From a virus, in IMG/VR virus record IMGVR_UViG_3300036860_000542, positions 1 to 64,000 of that record: DNA of 64,000 nucleotides; one strand, written 5' to 3'. Made by a program: the position numbers and the translations under genes. The notes beneath the pieces are model-generated. The model searched no databases, had not been told where the DNA came from, and was given only the letters and a program-made list of their open reading frames with translations. This document shows positions 7,857-16,820 of this stretch, piece by piece. Numbering within the stretch: the stretch's first letter is position 1; every line of letters begins with the position of its first letter.

Positions 7857-8768
7857 ATGAGAACCGCAACGATCATCATCGACGAACCGATCATCGAAGT
7901 CATCGCCGAGATGAAGCTCGTCCACAACGGTGTCCTGGCCATGGCGGAGTGGGTCAAGAAGTATCGTCCCGACTGCGTGCCGGAAGGAGGTATCTACCGG
8001 GTGGAGGATCTTCTTCCTCACAGTCGTTGGGAGGAGTGGCCAGATGGTCGGAAGATCGCCACGGACGCCGGGGAGGAGAACGAGTTCCGATCCCCCTCCG
8101 ACAACGAGATCCTCTGCGAGCTTGCGGGTCGCAAGTGCTACGACAGCTTCGCGGAGAAGGGTGCGAAGCGGACCAACGCCGAATACCTAGCGAGCATGTG
8201 GACCGGCCGCGGCGTGCCGCATCGGAGTACGGGCTACCACGCGAAGATGTCGTTCTTCTTCGCGCACGTGAGCCGCCGCGTCTCCCACGAGCTCATCCGC
8301 AACTACGTGGGCTCCGATCGAGACGAAGAGGGCTCGCCCTCGCAGGAGTCTACCCGCTTCACCGAGCACCCGGGCGTGTACATCTGCCACCCGAGAGACC
8401 TCAAACCCCGCATGGATGGCCTGGGCGTACACGCCCCTTGGGGGATCGAACAGTTCCGTCGTGAGGCACAGGACAACTACGATCACTACCTCAGCTACAT
8501 CAGGGAGGCCGTTGCTGTCTTCCTTTACGACCACAAGACGGAGCCGAATGGCATGGATCGCAAGCGCATCTACGAGGCGGCCTCCGGCAGGCTCCTCCAG
8601 AGCTGCGCTACCTCCTTCATCTGGACGACGAACCCGATGGCGCTGATGAAGTTCTTCGGCGAGCGTTGCGACGAGGCGGCCGATCTCGAGATGCAGCGGT
8701 TCGCGAACATGCTGAAGAGGGCGTGCCTCAATCGGTGGCCGAATCTATTCCCGGGGGTGAAAGCGTGA
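7857..8768 (+). CDS. thyX: Flavin-dependent thymidylate synthase ThyX
   Basis: This 303-residue protein makes dTMP from dUMP using FAD and methylene-tetrahydrofolate. The core is recognisable from FFFAHVSRRVSHELIR followed by a GSPSQESTRF segment and a C-terminal ARG-like region with FIWTTNPMALMKFFGERC. The classical ThyX signature RHRX7S is altered: RNYVGSD stands where RHR is expected and extra acidic residues precede SPSQES. The length exceeds the usual 220-250 residues because of about 90 N-terminal residues. ATG 7857 follows the helicase stop by two bases. It forms a nucleotide-supply group with RNR. Confidence 0.8.
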   Translation: MRTATIIIDEPIIEVIAEMKLVHNGVLAMAEWVKKYRPDCVPEGGIYRVEDLLPHSRWEEWPDGRKIATDAGEENEFRSPSDNEILCELAGRKCYDSFAEKGAKRTNAEYLASMWTGRGVPHRSTGYHAKMSFFFAHVSRRVSHELIRNYVGSDRDEEGSPSQESTRFTEHPGVYICHPRDLKPRMDGLGVHAPWGIEQFRREAQDNYDHYLSYIREAVAVFLYDHKTEPNGMDRKRIYEAASGRLLQSCATSFIWTTNPMALMKFFGERCDEAADLEMQRFANMLKRACLNRWPNLFPGVKA

Positions 8769-9196
8769 TCCTCACCAAACCAAACGGGGTGTACACCTCC
8801 GTGATCGACGTGCCCAGGACTGAAGGGTTGGAGAAACGGTTTTGGGCCAAGGTAGAGAAGACGGACGACTGCTGGCTCTGGCGTGGTCGTATCAACCCAG
8901 GCGGGACAGGCCAAATGCGAATTGCGTCTGGCTCACGGGGACCTCAGGGCGGCACGCGAATCGATGCGCACAAGTTAGCCTACTTGTGGTTCGTTGGTCC
9001 GATCCCCGACGGGTATGAAGTGGATCACCTTTGTCGTGTGGCTATCTGCGTTCGCTTCGATCACCTGGAAGCGGTGACGCAGGAGATCAACCAACAACGC
9101 GCTCACTTCTGGCGAGTTCGCGACAAGCTGCGAGCTGAGGGCCTGGTCGCATCTCGTTTGGCTCGGGCACGCGCCCGTGCGGGAAGGAATATGTAG
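8765..9196 (+). CDS. HNH endonuclease (HNH_3-like, probably homing type)
   Basis: The 143-residue product contains FWAKVEKTDDCWLWRGRIN at its start and a core AHKLAYLWFVGPIPDGYEVDH followed by CRVAICV..DHLEAVT. This is the familiar layout of phage HNH_3 nucleases (G.IP.G..VDHLC). The usual CxNPxHL is changed to CVRFDHL. The GTG start overlaps the ThyX stop. Such genes are usually selfish mobile nucleases inserted between phage genes. Confidence 0.8.
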   Translation: MILTKPNGVYTSVIDVPRTEGLEKRFWAKVEKTDDCWLWRGRINPGGTGQMRIASGSRGPQGGTRIDAHKLAYLWFVGPIPDGYEVDHLCRVAICVRFDHLEAVTQEINQQRAHFWRVRDKLRAEGLVASRLARARARAGRNM

Positions 9197-9197
9197 C

Positions 9198-9557
9198 ATG
9201 CGACGAGTCGTGATCGAAAGCCCCTTCGCAGGTGATGTCAAGCTGAACCTGCGGTACCTTAGGGCGTGTATGCGGGATTGCCTCCTCCGAGGGGAAGCCC
9301 CCATCGCCTCCCACGCCCTGTACACCCAACCAGGGGTCCTGGACGACGACAACCCGGAAGACCGCAAGTTGGGGATGGGTGCCGGTTGGGCTTGGCATTC
9401 CGTCGCTGATGCGGTTATCATGTACATGGACCGGGGGGTCTCGAAGGGGATGGAATTGGGTGCTGCGCACGCGAGGGAATTGGGAATTCCGATCGAAGAG
9501 CGTTGGCTCGGGGACTACTGGAACCAGCTCCCCATCTACAAGACGAGGTGGGAGTAG
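9198..9557 (+). CDS. DUF7768-like protein (deoxyribosyltransferase-like)
   Basis: This 119-residue protein starts RRVVIESPFAGDV and contains RGEAPIASHALYTQ, GMGAGWAWHSVADAV and MDRGVSKGMELGAAHA. The order matches a widespread phage family (DUF7768) related in fold to nucleoside 2-deoxyribosyltransferases. A role in nucleotide salvage or in base modification of viral DNA is inferred from the fold and the neighbouring ThyX and RNR genes. The ATG starts just after the HNH stop. Confidence 0.65.
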   Translation: MRRVVIESPFAGDVKLNLRYLRACMRDCLLRGEAPIASHALYTQPGVLDDDNPEDRKLGMGAGWAWHSVADAVIMYMDRGVSKGMELGAAHARELGIPIEERWLGDYWNQLPIYKTRWE

Positions 9558-9559
9558 TC

Positions 9560-9910
9560 ATGGCCGCCAACCGTGAAGCTCTCGGTCGTGCGGGCAAGAA
9601 AGGTGGCGCCGTCACGGCGGCGAAGCGACGAAACGGGTACCATCCTCTCCCCAAGTTCCAAGGCCGCCCGAAGCCTCCTCCTCCGCTCAAGCTCACCAAG
9701 GGTCGCTGCACCGACTGCAAGGCCAAGTTCACCGCGATGGGCAAGGACGCTGTTCGCAAGCTGCTCCTGGCGCACTGGGAGGAGCACCATCGCGGGGAGA
9801 AGCACGTCTACAGGCTGCCGACGCTCGAGGAGGCGTTGGGAACGGAGCCCGAGCCGTCGGAGCCCGAGCTCGTGCCGCTCGAACCGGAAGGAGATGGCGA
9901 TGCCGCATAG
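9560..9910 (+). CDS. Small C2HH zinc-finger-like protein
   Basis: The 116-residue product begins with a basic segment (AANREALGRAGKKGGAVTAAKRR). It has a CTDCKAKF...LLAHWEEHH pattern in the middle, a possible C2H2 zinc finger, and an acidic Pro/Glu tail. A DNA-binding role is plausible from the finger and the basic N-terminus, but not shown. Confidence 0.55.
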   Translation: MAANREALGRAGKKGGAVTAAKRRNGYHPLPKFQGRPKPPPPLKLTKGRCTDCKAKFTAMGKDAVRKLLLAHWEEHHRGEKHVYRLPTLEEALGTEPEPSEPELVPLEPEGDGDAA

Positions 9911-10118
9911 GAGTTCGCCGATGCGTTGTGAGATCTGCCAGCACGTGCTGGAGGACGACTACGGGGTCTGGATCGTGGGGAAGCTCGCCTGTGGCAAGTG
10001 CGTCGCGGCTTTCATCGATCTCATCCGAGGCGCCCGGTTGGCAGAGGAGCAGGCAGAGGCTGGAGATGAAGACGTTGGCCACTACGACAACTACGGAGTC
10101 ATCCCGGACGACGAATGA
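9900..10118 (+). CDS. Small CxxC protein, 72 aa
   Basis: ATG 9900 lies about seven bases after a GGAAGGAG ribosome site inside the end of the previous gene. An ATG at 9894 is too close to that site. The product has CEICQHVLEDDYGVWIVG followed by CGKC, a likely zinc ribbon, and an acidic tail. Its stop overlaps the polymerase ATG (ATGA). The function is unknown. Confidence 0.5.
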   Translation: MPHRSSPMRCEICQHVLEDDYGVWIVGKLACGKCVAAFIDLIRGARLAEEQAEAGDEDVGHYDNYGVIPDDE

Positions 10119-13051
10119 GCCTGTCGGCCGAAGAAACGAACGAGATTCGGGGTCCGGGGGACTCTCCCCGGTGTGGCGAGTGTCCCTTCGCGCTCGAGGG
10201 ACGCCCATACCAACCCGTCCGTGGGATCGGCCCCCCGGACCCCCTTTTCCTGATCGTTGGCGAGGGCCCAGGTGCGAATGAGCGTGCTTCGGGCAAGCCC
10301 TTCATCGGCGCGAGTGGTGCGTTGCTCAACAAGGCCCTCGCCATGGTGCCGGCGGACCGGAATCGCGCTTGGGTCACGAACGCCCTGCTCTGCACACCTC
10401 CTGGCGCATCCGACGCTCAGAAGCGAGCCGCACGCGAGTGCTGCAAGCCTCGCCTCGACGCCGAGCTCGCGATGTTCCCAGGGAAGCCGGTCTCCGCGTT
10501 GGGCGCCGTCGCTGCTCACGCGCTTCTGGGAGAAAGGCAGTCGATCCGTGAAATGGCCGGCGCTACGTACGAGATTGAAGGGCGTGTGGTTGTTCCTACG
10601 ACTCACCCGGCTGCGATTCTCCGTGGCAGTGAGCAAGGCGAAGATCAAGAGGGTGGCGCGCACCGTGGGGACCTCGCCTTCTGGGCACTCGCGTACGATG
10701 TCGGGAAGGTAGCTCGCTTCGCCGAAGGCAAGCTCAACCGCTTCACGCAGGATGTCACCATCGAATGGAAGAATGGTGCGAGGGCGGATCAGCTTCTGGA
10801 AGAGATCGCCCACGAGATCATCGAGGACGAGCTGGGTGCCTGCGACACGGAGACGAACTCCTTGCGGCCGATGCAGTCCGTCATGTCGGCCATCGGCCTT
10901 GCGACGCGCAAGCGCGCCGTGTCGGTCCGCTGGGAGATCATCGGTCCCCGTGGCCTGGCCGCCATCCAGCGGGTGTTCTCACGGCCGTGGGTCCGGGTGG
11001 CCTTCCACAACGTCCTCTACGACCTCCCCGTCCTTCGTCACCATGGGTTCCGTCTCACCTGTCGGCTCGAGGACACGCTCCTGAAGCATCACAGCGCGTT
11101 CCCTGGGCTTGCTCACGACCTCCAGCGTGTCCTCACCCAGTTCTTCGTGGCGGCTCCGTGGAAGAGTGAGTTCCGCCAGGGCAAGAAAACCAAGGACCTC
11201 TTCGAGGACCTGGCCAACATCTCCCCGGACATCGGTGCTGATGAAGCCGAGAAGCGCTGGTTCGCTCTCCTCTGGTACAACGGCTGCGACACCCTGGCGA
11301 CTGCCCGGCTGGTGGATCCGCTCGACGAGCTCCTCACCAAGTTCAACGCCTGGGCGTCCTACAACGAGGACATCGCTCAGGTCCCCATCGCCAACGAGAT
11401 GCATGAGAACGGGACCCCACTCAACATCGAGCGCAACGACGAGATGGGTCGGTTCTTCACTCTCCGACTGGAAAAAGCGAAGGCGTTGTTCGAGGCGAAG
11501 GCGAACGACCCCGCAATTCGGACGAAGTTCCTCGACTACCTGGCCATGGAGCAAGCCAAGTCGATCCGCAAGGCCACCAAGGGCGGCAAGGGAACCCCTG
11601 AGCGCGTTCTCAAGAACGGGAAGATCAAGCCGGCCAAGCCGGGGAAGCCAGGTCGCCCTGCGGACCCGGCCGATTACGTCGAGCGCTGGTCCGTTCGTCA
11701 CGCCGAGATGACGGCTCTCGAGGGCACCAAGCGCCAGATCCAGTTCAAGATCGGGGCGCCGATGCATATCGTCGCCTACCTGAAGGCGAAGGGCATCCCG
11801 CTCTTCCTGGAGACGAAGACCGGTCGTCTGGCGGCCGGTGAACCGGCGCTACGACCCCTACGTCACCTCCCAGAGGTGCGGGCCCTGTTGTCGTACCGTG
11901 AGAACAAGACCGAGCTGGCCACGTTCATCCTCGGGGTGCGGAAGGCCCTCTACCCGGATGGACGGTTCCACTCACGCATCTCGATCTCGAAGATCACTGG
12001 TCGGTGGTCGTTCGAGGACCCGCAGGCGCAGAACTGGACCAAGGGAAAGCCCAAGTGGGTCTGCATGCACTGCGGACGGATGGAGAAAGCACACGAAGCG
12101 AAGCGTGCCGATGGCGCCTCTCTCTGCCCAGACGTGCTGGGAAAGCCGGAGTGGCCGCTGGGCGTGTACCCGAACGAGTCGAAGGTTCCCTCTGAGCCCA
12201 CGGTCTTCAAGAAGGAGAAGGGCACCTACGAGAACTGGCGGAAGAAGTGGCTTCTGCCTGATGGTACCGTCCACGAGAAGGGTCTGGAGAACGCCGGTGT
12301 GCCGAACCTCCGTTGGCAGGTGACGGCACCTCCGGGCTGGAAGTTGGTCGGGTTCGACATGGCGCAGCTCGAGGCTCGTCTGATTGCCCTCGAGTCGGGC
12401 GACGACTGGCTCATCTGGATCTTCGCCAACGACAAGGACATCCACTCCGAGGTGGCACGGGTGGTATGGGCCGACTTCGACAAGCAGCAGGTGGACGTGC
12501 GGAAGAGGCTCCGTGATTTCGTGAAGCGGCCGGAGTACGGCGCCTTCTACGGCGGCCAGGCCAACACGCTCTGGCAGAACATCCTGAAGGACGATCCCAC
12601 CGTCAAGAAGCAGGACATCGAGAAGGTGTTGGCCCTGATCAAACAGAAGATGGTCGGGGTCGGCGCCTGGCATCAACGGCTGCTCACCCAGGCGATGCTG
12701 CCTCCGCACGAGCTCCGGTCGATGTTCGGGCGTCGTTTCGTGTTCCCGTTGGGGACCTGCTCGCCCAATGACGCCTACAACAGCACGATCCAATCGGCCG
12801 GAGCTGGTATCATGGCTCGTGGTCTCAAGCGGCTGTACGAGCAAGTCGAAGCCGATCCTGAGAAGTGGAACTGGAACGTCGAAGCCAACCTGCAAATCCA
12901 CGACGCTTGCGTCTTCCTCTGTCGAGAGGAGCTCGCAGAAGAGTTCTGCGGGATCGTCAAGGCGTCGTTCGAGCAAGAGCACACCGTCAACGGCAAGACC
13001 GTCAAGTTTCCTGCGGACGCCAGGTTCGCGGATGACTGGGCAGGTCTGTAG
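10115..13051 (+). CDS. Uracil-DNA glycosylase fused to family A DNA polymerase
   Basis: 978 residues with three parts. About residues 15-200 form a family 4-like uracil-DNA glycosylase, with CGEC, GEGPGANE, GKPFIGASG and a late HPAAIL motif. About 240-430 form a 3'-5' proofreading exonuclease, with DTETNSL (Exo I), FHNVLYDLP (Exo II) and YNGCDTLATA (Exo III). The rest is a PolA-type polymerase with motif A DMAQLEAR (about 747-754), motif B RDFVKRPEYGAFYGG and motif C as HDAC, where HDE is usual. Between TGRWSFEDPQAQN and motif A lies an insertion of roughly 90 residues with CMHC...C cysteines. SPO1-type phages also join UDG to polymerase. This is the replicative polymerase candidate. Confidence 0.9.
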   Translation: MSLSAEETNEIRGPGDSPRCGECPFALEGRPYQPVRGIGPPDPLFLIVGEGPGANERASGKPFIGASGALLNKALAMVPADRNRAWVTNALLCTPPGASDAQKRAARECCKPRLDAELAMFPGKPVSALGAVAAHALLGERQSIREMAGATYEIEGRVVVPTTHPAAILRGSEQGEDQEGGAHRGDLAFWALAYDVGKVARFAEGKLNRFTQDVTIEWKNGARADQLLEEIAHEIIEDELGACDTETNSLRPMQSVMSAIGLATRKRAVSVRWEIIGPRGLAAIQRVFSRPWVRVAFHNVLYDLPVLRHHGFRLTCRLEDTLLKHHSAFPGLAHDLQRVLTQFFVAAPWKSEFRQGKKTKDLFEDLANISPDIGADEAEKRWFALLWYNGCDTLATARLVDPLDELLTKFNAWASYNEDIAQVPIANEMHENGTPLNIERNDEMGRFFTLRLEKAKALFEAKANDPAIRTKFLDYLAMEQAKSIRKATKGGKGTPERVLKNGKIKPAKPGKPGRPADPADYVERWSVRHAEMTALEGTKRQIQFKIGAPMHIVAYLKAKGIPLFLETKTGRLAAGEPALRPLRHLPEVRALLSYRENKTELATFILGVRKALYPDGRFHSRISISKITGRWSFEDPQAQNWTKGKPKWVCMHCGRMEKAHEAKRADGASLCPDVLGKPEWPLGVYPNESKVPSEPTVFKKEKGTYENWRKKWLLPDGTVHEKGLENAGVPNLRWQVTAPPGWKLVGFDMAQLEARLIALESGDDWLIWIFANDKDIHSEVARVVWADFDKQQVDVRKRLRDFVKRPEYGAFYGGQANTLWQNILKDDPTVKKQDIEKVLALIKQKMVGVGAWHQRLLTQAMLPPHELRSMFGRRFVFPLGTCSPNDAYNSTIQSAGAGIMARGLKRLYEQVEADPEKWNWNVEANLQIHDACVFLCREELAEEFCGIVKASFEQEHTVNGKTVKFPADARFADDWAGL

Positions 13052-13063
13052 AAGGAGAAACCG

Positions 13064-15295
13064 ATGGAGCCCGCTCTCACGGACAACGCAGTGCAGGTGC
13101 TCAACAAGCGCTACCTCGTCAAGAACGAAGCCGGCGAGGTCGTGGAGACGCCTCGGCAGATGTTCGAACGGGTGGCGACGTTCATCGCCTCAGCCGATTC
13201 CGCCTACGGGGACGACCCAGGAGACTTCGCCGCCATCGCCTACGACATGATGGCCAACCGGGACTTTCTTCCCAACACGCCGTGCTTGGCCAACGCCGGG
13301 CGAGTGAACGGCACCGGCCAGCTCGCCGCCTGCTTCGTCCTGCCGGTCCCGGACTCCATGTACGAGATCATGGAGACCCTCAAGCACACCGCGCTGATCC
13401 ACCAGAGCGGTGGCGGCACCGGCTTCTCCTTCTCACGTCTCCGCCCGAACGGCGATTTCGTGAAGTCGTCCACCGGCGTGGCCAGCGGCCCGATCTCGTT
13501 CATGCGCATGTACAACAACACCACCGACTGCGTGAAGCAGAGCGGTCTCCGGCGTGGCGCCAACATGGGCATCCTCCGTGTGGACCACCCAGACATCATG
13601 GAGTTCATCACCTGCAAGCAGGACATGAAGGAGATCACCAACTTCAACATCTCCGTGGGCGTCACCAACGCCTTCATGTCGGCGTTCTTCGGCGACGAGG
13701 CGTACGACCTCATCAACCCAAGGACCGGGAAGTCGGTCGGACGCATCGGCGCTCGCCTGGTGTGGGGGAAGATCGTGAAGAACGCCTGGCTCAACGGGGA
13801 CCCGGGCATCTTCTTCATCGATCGCGTCAACGAGCTCGACCCGCTCACGGAGGTCCTCGGACCCATCGAGGCGACCAACCCCTGTGGCGAGGTGCCTCTT
13901 CGCGCCTACGATGCCTGCACGTTGGGCTCGATCAACGTGGGGAACTTCGTCTCTCACAGGGGAAACGGTGAGCCTATCATCGACTGGGGACGGCTCGAGC
14001 AGACGACACAACATGCTGTGCACTTCCTCGACAACGTCCTCACCGTCAACAAGTACCCAGTGAAGCAGATCTACGAAGTCACCCTGGCGAGTCGCAAGAT
14101 CGGACTCGGGGTCATGGGTTGGGCAGACACGCTGGCAAAGCTGAACATCCCGTACGACTCGGAGAAGGCTCTCAAGCTCGCTAGCCAAGTGGCGGAAGGT
14201 CTGAACGACTGGGCCGTGTACGCCTCCGAAGATCTGGCGCGTCGGCGTGGTGCGTTCCCCGCGTGGGAAGGCTCGCGTTGGCAGAAGCGTGGCGACGAGC
14301 CCCGTCGTAACTCGACTGTCACCGTCATCGCTCCCACTGGTTCGATTTCGATCATCGCTGGGTGCAGCTCGGGGATCGAGCCGTTCTTCGCCCTCTCCTA
14401 CGAGCGCAACCAGGCCGGCATGAAGATGAACGACTTCAACCAGGACTTCGCCGAGCGAGTGAGGCAGTACCTGAACGGCACCTCGGAGCCGGCGTTGTCC
14501 CAGGTGGCCATTACCGGGTCATGCCAGGACATCGCCGATCTGCCAGAAGGTCTTCGCGCCGTCTACAAGACGGCGTCGGAGATCGAGACCGACTGGCACG
14601 TGAAGATGCAGGCGGCCTTCCAACGGTACGTCGAAGACGGCGTCTCCAAGACGATCAACATGCCCAACAACGCCACCGAGGAGGACGTGGAGCACGCCTA
14701 CCGGCTCGCCTGGGAACTCGGGTGCAAGGGCATCACCGTCTACCGGGACGGTTGCAGACCCACGCAGGTCCTGGAGACCAAGAAGGCTTCAGCACCTACA
14801 ACCAAGTCATCGGCCTGGCCTTGGCGGAAGATCCCAGAAGAGACCGGCGAGCGAGAGGGCAAGACCATCACCAAGGGCACTGCCTTCGGGTCGCTGCACA
14901 CCACGATCAACCGACACCCAGACGACAACCAGCCGTTCGAGTGCTTCGGCTCCTTGGGGAAGGGCGGTGCCGAGGTGACGGCGTTCGCCGCCGCACTCGG
15001 GCGAGCGAGCTCCTTGCTCCTGCAGATCCCGTCGGAGTTGTCGCCGACCGAGCGGCTCGCCATGTTGGCGAAGCAGCTCATGGGTCTGTCGGGGACACAG
15101 CACGGCTTCGGCGACAAGAAGGTGGAGTCGGTGCCGGATGCGATGGCCAAGGCCATCATCCAGTTCCTTGCCAAGGAGGGTGTGGCGACCGACGCCAAGT
15201 TGGTCAAGGACGTCTGTCCCGACTGCAAGAAGGCCGCCCTGGTCAAGGGAGGCAAGTGCGACCTGTGTGAGTCGTGTGGCTACAGCAAATGTTGA
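13064..15295 (+). CDS. nrdJ: Class II (B12-dependent) ribonucleoside-diphosphate reductase
   Basis: This 743-residue protein converts ribonucleotides to deoxyribonucleotides. Visible family features are FLPNTPCLANAGR and GQLAACFVLP near the start, QSGGGTGFSFSRLRP, NPCGEVPL followed by CTLGSINV (active-site Cys region), and VTVIAPTGSISI. The C-terminus ends in CPDCKK...CDLCESCG, the zinc/redox cysteine tail seen in adenosylcobalamin-dependent NrdJ. No separate small subunit gene is nearby, as expected for class II. ATG 13064 follows AAGGAG. Together with ThyX it supplies dNTPs independently of the host and of oxygen. Confidence 0.9.
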   Translation: MEPALTDNAVQVLNKRYLVKNEAGEVVETPRQMFERVATFIASADSAYGDDPGDFAAIAYDMMANRDFLPNTPCLANAGRVNGTGQLAACFVLPVPDSMYEIMETLKHTALIHQSGGGTGFSFSRLRPNGDFVKSSTGVASGPISFMRMYNNTTDCVKQSGLRRGANMGILRVDHPDIMEFITCKQDMKEITNFNISVGVTNAFMSAFFGDEAYDLINPRTGKSVGRIGARLVWGKIVKNAWLNGDPGIFFIDRVNELDPLTEVLGPIEATNPCGEVPLRAYDACTLGSINVGNFVSHRGNGEPIIDWGRLEQTTQHAVHFLDNVLTVNKYPVKQIYEVTLASRKIGLGVMGWADTLAKLNIPYDSEKALKLASQVAEGLNDWAVYASEDLARRRGAFPAWEGSRWQKRGDEPRRNSTVTVIAPTGSISIIAGCSSGIEPFFALSYERNQAGMKMNDFNQDFAERVRQYLNGTSEPALSQVAITGSCQDIADLPEGLRAVYKTASEIETDWHVKMQAAFQRYVEDGVSKTINMPNNATEEDVEHAYRLAWELGCKGITVYRDGCRPTQVLETKKASAPTTKSSAWPWRKIPEETGEREGKTITKGTAFGSLHTTINRHPDDNQPFECFGSLGKGGAEVTAFAAALGRASSLLLQIPSELSPTERLAMLAKQLMGLSGTQHGFGDKKVESVPDAMAKAIIQFLAKEGVATDAKLVKDVCPDCKKAALVKGGKCDLCESCGYSKC

Positions 15296-15307
15296 AAGAG
15301 GTGACCT

Positions 15308-15565
15308 GTGTCCGATGATGAAGCCGCTGTCATTGCAAAGATCCAGAAGGTCGCAGACGAGATGATGAAGCCGCTCTTGGAGAGCGGGCTCAGCCTCTGG
15401 GAAGGGATGTCGGCCGTCTCCTACTTGGCTGTTGGGGCGATCCGTTACTCCGCGGGGGCCGCGGACAAGTGCCCGGCGTGCATCGCCGATCGCTTCATCG
15501 CGCTTCTGAAGGAGACGACGGATCTGGCAACCCATATCGGTGACGGAACAAGGACGGTGCACTGA
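15308..15565 (+). CDS. Hypothetical protein, 85 aa
   Basis: GTG start after GAGGTGACC. The product is mostly helical, with a CPACIADRF segment. No family is recognised. It lies between the reductase and a deoxyribosyltransferase-like gene; the stop shares one base with the next ATG. Confidence 0.55.
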   Translation: MSDDEAAVIAKIQKVADEMMKPLLESGLSLWEGMSAVSYLAVGAIRYSAGAADKCPACIADRFIALLKETTDLATHIGDGTRTVH

Positions 15566-16047
15566 TGTCGAAGCTGTTCTACGTGGCCTCTGGTCTCGCA
15601 AACGCCGATCGGGTGGGGAACCTCGTCCGTGAGCTCGAGAGCTACGGGTGGACCTGTACCTATGACTGGACGCTCGCCGAGATCAGTCCTACGGAGGGTT
15701 CGGTCGGTACGCCTGAGGAGAAGGAGCAGATCGCCTGGCATGAGATCAACGGCGTCATCGAGGCCGACATCATGGTGCTGTGGCTGCCAGGCGGCCGTGG
15801 TGCCCACGTCGAGCTCGGAGCGGCGTTGTCCTCCATGATCCCTGTCCTCCTGGTGTACGACAAGGAGGAGGACTTGAGAGGAGGGAGCGGCTTCGGTTAC
15901 GAGTGCATCTTCTATCTGCACGAGCGCGTGACGAAGTACAAGTACACAAGGGACATGGGTACGGTCGCGCTGGTCCACGAGATGGACCAGTTGTACGCCG
16001 CGCTCCTGTCCGAGACTGAGGACTGGGTCGCCTCGAAGGGGGGATGA
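15565..16047 (+). CDS. Nucleoside 2-deoxyribosyltransferase-like protein
   Basis: This 160-residue Rossmann-like protein starts LFYVASGLANADRV and has the key helix-strand unit IEADIMVLWLPGGRGAHVELGAAL. The pattern matches the nucleoside 2-deoxyribosyltransferase/DUF4406 fold: an acidic residue before VLWLP, and GxGAxxELG for substrate binding. Such enzymes move or cleave base-deoxyribose bonds in salvage, or make modified nucleotides. It follows RNR in the nucleotide-metabolism group. Confidence 0.65.
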   Translation: MSKLFYVASGLANADRVGNLVRELESYGWTCTYDWTLAEISPTEGSVGTPEEKEQIAWHEINGVIEADIMVLWLPGGRGAHVELGAALSSMIPVLLVYDKEEDLRGGSGFGYECIFYLHERVTKYKYTRDMGTVALVHEMDQLYAALLSETEDWVASKGG

Positions 16048-16820
16048 CGATGAGCGCGACGAACAGGGGTGAGGAACGCTACGACTTCGACGACTACCCT
16101 ACGCCCAATTGGTGCGTCCACCGGATGCTCGACAAGATGAAGCCGTACCTGCACGGTGACTTCTGGATCGACCCGTGCGCGGGTAGCGGCTCCCTGATCA
16201 AGGCGGTGAACAGCCACTACGCCGTCCCCAAACTCAACTGGCACGCCAACGACATCCAGGCGGTGAACAAGGAGCCGCTCTTGCGCCTCGCAAGCTGGGC
16301 GAACATCAGCGACATCACCCACTGGCTGCCCGACGACGAGCTGCCCAAGTACGACGTCTGGATCACGAACCCTCCTTATAATCTCGCTCGCGAGGTCATC
16401 GAGGTCGGGATGCAGCACGCCAAGACGGTGGCGATGCTCCTCCGGCTGAACTTCCTCGGCTCGAAGGCGCGGCACCCGTGGATCTCGACCCATATGCCGA
16501 AGTACATCGGCGTTCTTCCCGACCGGCCGGCGTTCCGCGTCTCCAAGAAGACCGGCAAGCTGGGGACGGACGCGACGGAATACGCCTGGATGGTGTGGCA
16601 GGCGTGGGATCAGCCTGGGACGTTCGACTTCCGTCGGAAGGAGTCCGAGACCTTCATGCTGGGGTTGACGGATCCTCGAGTCCTCGAAGAGGATCGAGAG
16701 CGAATCAGGGCTGGTTGCACTCCGCGCAGAACCCGCAGTGAGCCTCCTCCTCTTCCTCAGGATTCGTCTCCAACTGCGGCTTCGTCTTTATCAGACCCGC
16801 CTCACGAAGAGCTGGCTTGA
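16044..16820 (+). CDS. DNA adenine methyltransferase-like protein (NPPY)
   Basis: This 258-residue protein has a SAM-binding motif IDPCAGSGSLIKAV (about residues 42-55) and the catalytic motif NPPYNL (about 110-115) of N6-adenine and related amino-methyltransferases. The core resembles short phage methylases that act on DNA or possibly RNA. The last 35 residues are low-complexity Pro/Ser-rich and run antisense over the end of the opposite-strand gene (16705-18075), which suggests a recent loss of an earlier stop. It may protect viral DNA from host restriction. Confidence 0.75.
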   Translation: MTMSATNRGEERYDFDDYPTPNWCVHRMLDKMKPYLHGDFWIDPCAGSGSLIKAVNSHYAVPKLNWHANDIQAVNKEPLLRLASWANISDITHWLPDDELPKYDVWITNPPYNLAREVIEVGMQHAKTVAMLLRLNFLGSKARHPWISTHMPKYIGVLPDRPAFRVSKKTGKLGTDATEYAWMVWQAWDQPGTFDFRRKESETFMLGLTDPRVLEEDRERIRAGCTPRRTRSEPPPLPQDSSPTAASSLSDPPHEELA

